Of a stretch of 64,000 bases of DNA, positions 57,853 through 64,000 are shown one piece after another. Source of the DNA: Candidatus Eremiobacteraceae bacterium (GTDB lineage Bacteria > Vulcanimicrobiota > Vulcanimicrobiia > Eremiobacterales > Eremiobacteraceae); contig DASTCX010000025.1 in assembly GCA_035710745.1 (NCBI GenBank), forward strand, positions 62,001 to 126,000, given 5' to 3'. The position numbers and the translations under genes are program-made. The notes under the pieces are model-generated. The model was not told where the DNA came from and made no database searches. It was given only the letters and a program-made list of their open reading frames with translations. Each line of letters begins with the position of its first letter. Positions within the stretch are counted from its first letter, which is position 1.

Positions 57853-60588
57853 CTAGCCTCGGATCTGGCGCAATACGTATTGGAGGATGCCGTCGTGGCG
57901 GTAGTATTCCGCTTCGTCCGGCGTGTCGATGCGTGCCGTCGTCGTGAACTGCTTCTTCTTCCCGGCGGAGTCGGTCGCGGTGACGGCGATCTTCGCGCCG
58001 GGCTTGACGCCGCCGGCGATGCCGGCGAAATCGTACGTCTCCTCGCCGGTGAGCCCGAGCGATTCAGCCGATTCACCGGTGGCGAATTCGAGTGGCAGTA
58101 TCCCCATGCCGATGAGATTGCTCCGGTGGATCCGCTCGAAGGTCTCGGCGAGCGCGGCAACGACGCCGAGCAGTCGCGGGCCTTTCGCGGCCCAGTCGCG
58201 CGATGAACCCGCACCGTACTCCTTGCCGGCGATGACGATGAGCGGCACGCCGTCCTTCTGGTAGCGCATCGACGCATCGTAGATCGTCATCTGTTCGCCG
58301 TCTGGCATGTGGCGCGTGAAACCGCCTTCGGTGCCCGGCGCGAGCCGGTTGCGCAGCCGCACGTTCGCGAACGTGCCGCGCACCATGACCTCATGGTTGC
58401 CGCGGCGTGCGCCGTACGAATTGAAGTCTTTCGGTTCGACACCGTGGTCGATGAGATATTTGCCGGCGGGCGTCGACTTCGGTATGCTGCCCGCTGGGGA
58501 GATGTGGTCGGTCGTCACGCTGTCGCCGACGTATGCGAGCACGCGCGCTCCGCGTATGTCCGCCCGCGGCTGCGCTTCGCGCGGCATGCCGTCGAAGAAC
58601 GGCGGCCGTTTGACGTACGTCGATGACGGACTCCACTCGAATCTCGTTCCGGCCGGGACCGCCATCGACTTCCAGCGCTCGTCGCCGCCGAACGCGTCGG
58701 CGTATTGGATGCGGAACATCGACTCGGCGACGCATTCCGCGACGACTTTATTGATCTCCGCCGATGACGGCCATAAGTCGCGCAAGTAGACCGGCTTGCC
58801 GTCGGTCGTGCCAAGCGGCTCGTCGACCAAGTCGAAGTCCATCCGCCCGGCGAGCGCATATGCCACGACGAGCGGCGGCGAAGCGAGATAGTTCGCTCGC
58901 ACTTGGGGGTGGACGCGGCCCTCGAAGTTGCGGTTGCCGGAAAGCACCGAGCAGACGATGAGGTCGTTGTCGTTGACGGCCTCGGCGATCGGCTCGGGCA
59001 GCGGCCCGCTGTTGCCGATGCACGTCGTGCAGCCGTAGCCGACGAGGTAGAAGCCGAGCTTTTCGAGATAGGGCGTGAGGCCGGCCTTGGCGAGGTAATC
59101 GGTGACGACTTTCGATCCGGGCGCGATGCTCGTCTTCACCCACGGCTTCGACGAGAGGCCGGCCTCGACGGCTTTCTTCGCGAGCAGCCCCGCGCAGACG
59201 AGGACGCTCGGATTCGAGGTGTTCGTGCAGCTCGTGATCGCCGCGATGACGACGGCGCCGTCGGAGATCTTCTGAGCCCCTGATGGCCCCGCGTACGTGA
59301 CCGTCCGCTTGCGGGCCATCAGCGAGAGCGCTTCGTTGCCTTCGGGATCGAAGGTCGCCATCTGCGCGACCTTCGCTTCGCGCCGCTCGGCCATCTGCGC
59401 GAACGCGTCGCAGAACGACGGCTTCGCTGACTTGAGCGCCACGCGATCCTGTGGACGCCGTGGTCCCGCGAGACTTGGCTCGACCGTCGCGAGATCGAGA
59501 TGCATGACGTCCGTGAAGATCGGATCGGCGATATCGTCGGTGCGGAATATCCCTTGCGCTTTCGCATAGTCGCGGACGAGCGCGACGTGTGCGGCCTCGC
59601 GTCCGGTGAGGCGGAGATACGTCAACGTCTCTTCGTCGATCGGGAACAGCGCGGCGGTCGCGCCGTATTCGGGGCACATGTTGCTGACGGTCGCGCGGTC
59701 GGCGAGGCTGAGCGTGCTCAAGCCTGAGCCGAAAAACTCGACGATCTTGCCGACGACGCCGCGCTTGCGCAGCATTTCGGTGCACGTGAGGACGAGGTCG
59801 GTCGCGGTCGCGCCCTCGCGCATGCGGCCGGTGATCTTGAAACCGATGACGTCTGGGACGAGCATCGAAACGGGCTGGCCGAGCATCGCCGCTTCTGCTT
59901 CGATGCCGCCGACGCCCCAGCCGAGGACGCCGAGCCCGTTCACCATCGTCGTGTGCGAATCGGTGCCGACGAGCGTGTCGGGAAACGCGATCGCTTCGCC
60001 GTCCTTGCTTTCGAGGAAGACGACGCGCGCGAGATACTCGAGGTTCACTTGGTGGACGATGCCTTGATCGGGCGGCAGCGCGCGAAAACGTCGCAGCGAC
60101 TGCTGTCCCCACTTCAACAGCTGATAGCGTTCGCCGTTGCGTTGGAACTCGAGCTCCGCGTTGATCTTGAAGGCCTCGCGCGAACCGAACGCGTCGGCGA
60201 TGACCGAGTGGTCGATGACGAGCTCGACGTCTTGGAGCGGGTTGATGCGGTCGGGATCGCCGCCCATCTCGGCCATCGCATCGCGCATCGCGGCGAGATC
60301 GACGACGCACGGCACGCCGGTGAAATCTTGGAGCAGCACGCGAGCTGGACGAAACGCGATCTCACGCTGCGGCGGTTTTTTCGGATCCCAGTTCGCGAGC
60401 GCTTCGATGTGCGCTTTGTCGACGGAGCGGCCGTCCTCGTGACGGAGCAGATTCTCGAGAAGGATCTTCAGCGCTACCGGCAAGCGTTTGACGTTTGGTC
60501 CGACGGCCTCGACTTTGTGATATGAGACCTTCTTGCCCGAGGATTCGAGCGTCGTCTTCGCGCTGAAACTGTCCATGCCGGTCGCCAC
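57853..60588 (-). CDS. acnA: Aconitate hydratase A
   Basis: 911 residues, the full AcnA/IRP length. The 4Fe-4S cysteines appear in AITSCTNTSNPSVLV and GCTTCIGNSGPL; substrate motifs LVGTDSHTTMVNGLGVLGWG, GDSVTTDHISPAGSIP and GAGSSRDWAAKG are intact. It isomerises citrate to isocitrate via cis-aconitate. It stands between citrate synthase (50.3 kb) and isocitrate dehydrogenase (60.7 kb) on the same strand, separated from the latter by a large inverted repeat. ATG 60588 is the chosen start. Confidence 0.96.
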   Translation of the reverse strand: MATGMDSFSAKTTLESSGKKVSYHKVEAVGPNVKRLPVALKILLENLLRHEDGRSVDKAHIEALANWDPKKPPQREIAFRPARVLLQDFTGVPCVVDLAAMRDAMAEMGGDPDRINPLQDVELVIDHSVIADAFGSREAFKINAELEFQRNGERYQLLKWGQQSLRRFRALPPDQGIVHQVNLEYLARVVFLESKDGEAIAFPDTLVGTDSHTTMVNGLGVLGWGVGGIEAEAAMLGQPVSMLVPDVIGFKITGRMREGATATDLVLTCTEMLRKRGVVGKIVEFFGSGLSTLSLADRATVSNMCPEYGATAALFPIDEETLTYLRLTGREAAHVALVRDYAKAQGIFRTDDIADPIFTDVMHLDLATVEPSLAGPRRPQDRVALKSAKPSFCDAFAQMAERREAKVAQMATFDPEGNEALSLMARKRTVTYAGPSGAQKISDGAVVIAAITSCTNTSNPSVLVCAGLLAKKAVEAGLSSKPWVKTSIAPGSKVVTDYLAKAGLTPYLEKLGFYLVGYGCTTCIGNSGPLPEPIAEAVNDNDLIVCSVLSGNRNFEGRVHPQVRANYLASPPLVVAYALAGRMDFDLVDEPLGTTDGKPVYLRDLWPSSAEINKVVAECVAESMFRIQYADAFGGDERWKSMAVPAGTRFEWSPSSTYVKRPPFFDGMPREAQPRADIRGARVLAYVGDSVTTDHISPAGSIPKSTPAGKYLIDHGVEPKDFNSYGARRGNHEVMVRGTFANVRLRNRLAPGTEGGFTRHMPDGEQMTIYDASMRYQKDGVPLIVIAGKEYGAGSSRDWAAKGPRLLGVVAALAETFERIHRSNLIGMGILPLEFATGESAESLGLTGEETYDFAGIAGGVKPGAKIAVTATDSAGKKKQFTTTARIDTPDEAEYYRHDGILQYVLRQIRG

Positions 60589-60606
60589 TGTCTCGTCCTT
60601 TCCGAT

Positions 60607-60656
60607 GTAGTAGGCCGACCGCAGGTCGGCAAGCCGAGCTTCGCTCGGCCTACTAC
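60607..60656. repeat. Nested inverted repeat with two family B-like palindromes
   Basis: GCCGACCGCAGGTCGGC (60614-60630) and GCCGAGCTTCGCTCGGC (60633-60649) stand side by side, framed by GTAGTAGGCCGA and its complement TCGGCCTACTAC, so the whole 50 bases form one large inverted repeat. It lies between the icd stop and the acnA start, in the intergenic part of a same-strand pair. Confidence 0.9.
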
Positions 60657-60660
60657 TATT

Positions 60661-62103
60661 CTACTCCCCTTGCACCACCGAGTAGCCCGGCGCGCCGTCG
60701 AAGGCGTAGAGATTCTCCGTCTTGATCGAGTCGAACCCGGCGCCCTCGATCCACCCGAGCAATGCTGCGATCTCAGATTGTTTGATGGTTCCGTTCGCGG
60801 TCTTCGACTTGAAGCGCAGCCGCCATTGATCGGTGCAGAACGTCTCGGGCAGGCCGTCCGGCCACACCTTCGTGCCGCGATTCATGATCGCGGCCAGACG
60901 CAGCGCTCCACCGCCGAGCCGTGCTGCGATATCGTCTGCTTTTCCGCCGGCGAGATCGATGAAGACGTCGACGCCGACGAGCGTCTTCGACTGGGTCTTT
61001 GACGACGCCGCTCCGACGGACGGCGGCTTTGCGGCCTCGACCGCATAAGCCACCGGCTTCAGCTTCTCAGGCTTTTGCCCGACGCGCGCGACGACGGCTT
61101 GCGCGAACTCCTTCGTGCCGACTTTTTCTTTGCTCACCTGCGGATCGAAGATATCGTACGTGTGGATCCCATCCTCGATCGTCCGCAGCCACGCGTTGTG
61201 GACGAGCGTCGCGACGTCGCCTTGTCCGATATGGACGAGCATGAGCACGCCGCCGAGCAACAGACCCGATGGGTTAGCCATGTTCTGACCGGCGCGGCGC
61301 GGCGCCGATCCGTGGATCGCTTCGAACATCGCACACGACTCGCCGATGTTCGCGGAGCCGGCGAGTCCGACTGAGCCGGCGATCTGAGCGGCGACGTCGG
61401 ATAAGATGTCGCCATACAGATTCGGCAGCACGACGACGTCGAACGCCTCCGGGGTGTCGGCGAGCTTCGCCGCGCCGATGTCGACGATCCAATGCTCGTG
61501 CTCGATGTCGGGATACTCCGCCGAGATCTCATCGAAGATCTTGTGGAATAGACCGTCCGTGATCTTCATGATGTTGTCTTTAGTGAAGCACGTGACTTTT
61601 TTGCGGCCGTTGCGCTTCGCGTAGTCGAATGCGAAGCGTACGATCTTCTCGGAGCCCGGGCGGGAGATGAGCTTGAGACACTCGGTCATGCCCTGCGTCT
61701 GCCGGTACTCGATGCCGCCATAGACGTCTTCTTCGTTCTCGCGGACGATGACGACGTCCATCTTCGGATGCTTCGTCCGCACGTACGGCGCGTACGACAC
61801 GCACGGCCGGACGTTCGCGTACAGACCGAACACCGTGCGCGTCGTGACGTTGAGGCTCTTGTAACCGCCGCCTTGCGGCGTCGTGATCGGCGCCTTCAAG
61901 AATACTTTGGTCCGGCGCAGGCTTTCCCACGCGTTCGGCGCGATGCCGGCGGAATTGCCGGCGAGATAGACCTTCTCGCCGACTTCGATGACTTCGATAT
62001 CGAGGCGCGCGCCCGCGGCTTTCAGGATGTCGAGCGTCGCATGCATGATCTCGGGACCGATGCCGTCGCCGTACGCGACCGTGATCGGTGTGTTCGTCGC
62101 CAT
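60661..62103 (-). CDS. icd: Isocitrate dehydrogenase (NADP type, extended C-terminus)
   Basis: 480 residues, about 145 longer than the shorter Icd/LeuB enzymes, which matches the Thermus/rickettsial isocitrate dehydrogenases with a C-terminal extension. Core motifs: VAYGDGIGPEIMHATLDILK, KAPITTPQGGGYKSLNVTTR, VIVRENEEDVYGGIEYRQT, VVVLPNLYGDILSDVAAQIA and HGSAPRRAGQNMANPSGLLL. It oxidises isocitrate to 2-oxoglutarate. The extension after about 335 ends in LYAFDGAPGYSVVQGE. Next gene to aconitase. Confidence 0.92.
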   Translation of the reverse strand: MATNTPITVAYGDGIGPEIMHATLDILKAAGARLDIEVIEVGEKVYLAGNSAGIAPNAWESLRRTKVFLKAPITTPQGGGYKSLNVTTRTVFGLYANVRPCVSYAPYVRTKHPKMDVVIVRENEEDVYGGIEYRQTQGMTECLKLISRPGSEKIVRFAFDYAKRNGRKKVTCFTKDNIMKITDGLFHKIFDEISAEYPDIEHEHWIVDIGAAKLADTPEAFDVVVLPNLYGDILSDVAAQIAGSVGLAGSANIGESCAMFEAIHGSAPRRAGQNMANPSGLLLGGVLMLVHIGQGDVATLVHNAWLRTIEDGIHTYDIFDPQVSKEKVGTKEFAQAVVARVGQKPEKLKPVAYAVEAAKPPSVGAASSKTQSKTLVGVDVFIDLAGGKADDIAARLGGGALRLAAIMNRGTKVWPDGLPETFCTDQWRLRFKSKTANGTIKQSEIAALLGWIEGAGFDSIKTENLYAFDGAPGYSVVQGE

Positions 62104-62194
62104 GTGGGCCGTTTTCGGTCGGGTGCGACGGGCGTCCTATCCCGAGCGTCGTCGCTGAAGGGCGCAAAGTCGCATTGGACAAACGACAGCGGTG

Positions 62195-62458
62195 ATGAGC
62201 AGCGCAAACATCGTCACCGCGACGTTCGACCTGACGCGCAATGCGACCGCGGCGGTCGACTGGTTCTTGAATCAATCGATCGATCGCGACGCGGTGAGCG
62301 TTCGCGTCGCCGGTGCGGGCGAACAGCCCCGGCCGCCGCAAGCCGGCGACAACCGTCGCGCGGACTTGACGTGGTCAGTGAGCGTCGACTTATCGCGCAC
62401 GCGGCTGAACAAGCGCATCGTCGTCGAGACGATGAAGCGCGAAGGCGGAAGAGTCTAA
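62195..62458 (+). CDS. Hypothetical protein, general-stress-like
   Basis: 87 residues: SSANIVTATFDLTRNATAAVDWFLNQSIDRDAVSVRVAG has the strand-helix-strand pattern of YflT/general stress 17M domains, which is only a weak resemblance. The remainder is polar. ATG 62195 is the first good start; GTG 62192 directly precedes it. Divergent from icd by 91 bases. Confidence 0.5.
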   Translation: MSSANIVTATFDLTRNATAAVDWFLNQSIDRDAVSVRVAGAGEQPRPPQAGDNRRADLTWSVSVDLSRTRLNKRIVVETMKREGGRV

Positions 62459-62469
62459 GGGTTCGTGGG

Positions 62470-62793
62470 TTAGTTCGCGAGCGTTGCGAGGAGCAGCTTC
62501 GCGCCGCCGAAGTGGAACGGCAATTCTCCGACGCCCTGCATGCCCGCGCGCCATTCGTCGTCTTTGAGGAAGATGCGCGCGACCGGATCGCCGAGCGAGT
62601 CGTAGACGAAGAACGTCTGACCGGTCTCGTCGTATCGATAGTCGTGGACGCGACCCGCTTGATCTTTCGGCGCTAGATAGAAGCCGACGTGGGTCGCCCT
62701 GTACGCGTACGCGTGAGGATCCGACGCGCTCGCGAAAAGCGCATCGACGATGATGCGTCGCGCGAGCGGAAGGCCGATCTTGAATTCGGTCAC
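62470..62793 (-). CDS. Hypothetical protein
   Basis: 107 residues. Strand-rich: TEFKIGLPLARRIIVDALFA, RATHVGFYLAPKDQAGRVHD, TFFVYDSLGDPVARIFLKDD and GELPFHFGGAKLLLATLAN. No family recognised and no membrane segment. GTG 62793 is chosen because the sequence upstream of it, in frame to 62952, is arginine-rich and shadow-like. The 3' end faces the 62195 gene, 11 bases apart. Confidence 0.5.
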   Translation of the reverse strand: MTEFKIGLPLARRIIVDALFASASDPHAYAYRATHVGFYLAPKDQAGRVHDYRYDETGQTFFVYDSLGDPVARIFLKDDEWRAGMQGVGELPFHFGGAKLLLATLAN

Positions 62794-62970
62794 GGACGGC
62801 CGTCCAAGCGTACACCGGACCGCGCGAAAGATGCGCGGTCCGTCGTGGCGCGCTCGCGCGTCGTCCACTTCATGCGGCCGCGTTCGCGCAGATTCCAACG
62901 CTTGCCTTGCGCGATACTCGCGGTGTGACTGGGCCCATGTTCGAGCGATCATGGGCCTATCGATGCGACG

Positions 62971-64000
62971 TTAGGCCCTCACCGCGTCGAGCGCTGGGCC
63001 TTCGCCGATGGCGCAGACCGCCGCGGCATCCCAGCGGATGCGTTCGCGCACGAACTCGTTGAATTGCGCGATGCCAACGCCGTCGAGCATCTCGCGCTCC
63101 CGAGCCGGCGTCACGAGCGGCTGGTCGATGAGCGTCAGCTCTGCATAACGTGCGGCGTTCGCCATCGGCCATTGCGCGCCGAGATCGATCTGCGCCGCGA
63201 GCGCTTCCTTGCCCCGCGAGAACTCGTCGGCGCTGAATCCTCGCGATGTGTCTTCTAGTAGTCGCTTCATCTCTCGCACGGCAACCCCGGCTCTATTGCG
63301 ACCGACTGCGGCCATCGCGCTCATGACGCCGACGTCCGAATAGAAGTCGAGAGTCGCATAGACCTCGTACGCAAGACCCATGCGTTCCCGCATACCGTCC
63401 CATAGACGGCTGCCGTCGCCATCGCCGATCAGCACTTGCGCGAGCTGCGTCTGGAGAACCGCATCGTAGCCGTCCGGATACGACGGCGTCGTCGTCGACG
63501 CGGAGAACCACACTTGCGACGTGCCTGATCGACGAAGCACCTTCGATCGGCGTCGCTGAAGCCCGGCGGGAGCGAGTTGCGCAGCCACGCGTCGCCGCGG
63601 CGTCGCGGCGATCGCGGACGTCGTCCATCCGCCGAAGTGCCGGCGAGCAAGCGCGAGCATATCGCGCTCGCTCAGTGCACCGGCCACGCTCAACACGGCG
63701 TTGCGCGGGTGGAAATAGCGGCGATGGTATCGTCTGACCTGGTCGCGCGTGATCTCGCGGATCGTCGCGCGCTTGCCCCCTATGTCACGACCCATCGGAT
63801 GTGGACCCCAAAGTGCGGCGTCTGCCAGCACCTCGATGCGCTTGCTCGGATCGTCTTCCCAATCGCGAAGCTCTTCGAGCACGACGAGGCGTTCGGTCTC
63901 GATGTCGTCGGCCGCGAAACGGGGCCGCTGTGCAACGCTTGCGATGAGCGCGAGCGCCTCGTCCGCTTTTGGCGACGGAACTGTGCCCGAGATAGCGATC
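62971..64000 (-). CDS. M16 family peptidase, C-terminal part cut by the window edge
   Basis: 343 residues in view, open to the right edge. The visible part is the second half of an M16 (pitrilysin/PqqL-like) peptidase: TVPSPKADEALALIASVAQ, VVLEELRDWEDDPSKRIEV, GPHPMGRDIGGKRATIREIT, YFHPRNAVLSVAGALSERDM and MRERMGLAYEVYATLDFYSD. The zinc motif HxxEH should lie further upstream, outside the window. It ends at 62971 with QFNEFVRERIRWDAAAVCAI. Cellular location cannot be judged without the N-terminus. Confidence 0.9.
   Translation of the reverse strand, partial: IAISGTVPSPKADEALALIASVAQRPRFAADDIETERLVVLEELRDWEDDPSKRIEVLADAALWGPHPMGRDIGGKRATIREITRDQVRRYHRRYFHPRNAVLSVAGALSERDMLALARRHFGGWTTSAIAATPRRRVAAQLAPAGLQRRRSKVLRRSGTSQVWFSASTTTPSYPDGYDAVLQTQLAQVLIGDGDGSRLWDGMRERMGLAYEVYATLDFYSDVGVMSAMAAVGRNRAGVAVREMKRLLEDTSRGFSADEFSRGKEALAAQIDLGAQWPMANAARYAELTLIDQPLVTPAREREMLDGVGIAQFNEFVRERIRWDAAAVCAIGEGPALDAVRA

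Overview
This is GC-rich bacterial DNA, roughly 63-65% G+C by eye and densely coded on both strands. There is no phage, insertion sequence, CRISPR array or rRNA. The gene set is chromosomal housekeeping of a heterotroph: citrate synthase, aconitase, isocitrate dehydrogenase, malic enzyme and a branched-chain 2-oxoacid dehydrogenase; rpoZ; one tRNA-Leu; queuosine/deazapurine genes; and oligopeptide and ABC-2 transporters. Two predicted lipoproteins and a candidate beta-barrel protein suggest a diderm envelope. Many products look distant from well-studied phyla, and the style would suit an uncultivated soil lineage such as Eremiobacterota/WPS-2. That placement is an inference that only a phylogeny can settle.

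Layout. 1-4.4 kb: a GAF-domain protein cut by the left edge, a STAS protein, small hypotheticals, an iron-ADH-like dehydrogenase and a metallo-beta-lactamase hydrolase. 4.5-8.2 kb: a three-gene operon of a LuxE-like acyl-protein synthetase, a LuxC-like acyl reductase and a class III aminotransferase; the LuxE-like protein carries eight in-frame 18-bp tandem repeats. 8.27-8.56 kb: a free-standing, highly structured RNA candidate with its own promoter and a strong terminator. 8.6-17.1 kb: an MFS exporter, a DUF4397 lipoprotein, a malic enzyme-E1alpha-E1beta-E2 operon and a secreted propeller-like lipoprotein. 17.4-25.5 kb: a membrane glycosyltransferase, a HEAT protein, two lone receiver proteins, an M1 aminopeptidase and an EF-G paralogue. 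25.7-30.8 kb: queE-queD, rpoZ, secreted proteins, a STAS protein, two hotdog thioesterases and a DUF5069 protein. 30.8-34.5 kb: an ABC-2 exporter operon with a secreted Kelch protein between its ATPase and permeases. 35-46 kb: a giant PQQ-propeller protein, NDH-2, a YVTN-propeller phosphoesterase, a degenerate MBL-cupin fusion and a two-component pair. 46-64 kb: a SWIM-SNF2 helicase, citrate synthase, a flavin amine oxidase, a diacylglycerol-glycosyltransferase-like enzyme, a ROK kinase, tRNA-Leu(GAG), oligopeptide permeases, csaA, aconitase, isocitrate dehydrogenase and part of an M16 peptidase.

Two features stand out. First, a family of about 24-25 bp palindromes (19 copies) occupies every convergent intergenic gap longer than about 80 bp. 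Its inner stem varies in three compensatory versions, so hairpin formation appears to be conserved. Second, the LuxE-LuxC-aminotransferase operon could take a carboxylic acid through an enzyme-bound thioester and an aldehyde to a primary amine. It is followed directly by the unclassified structured RNA.
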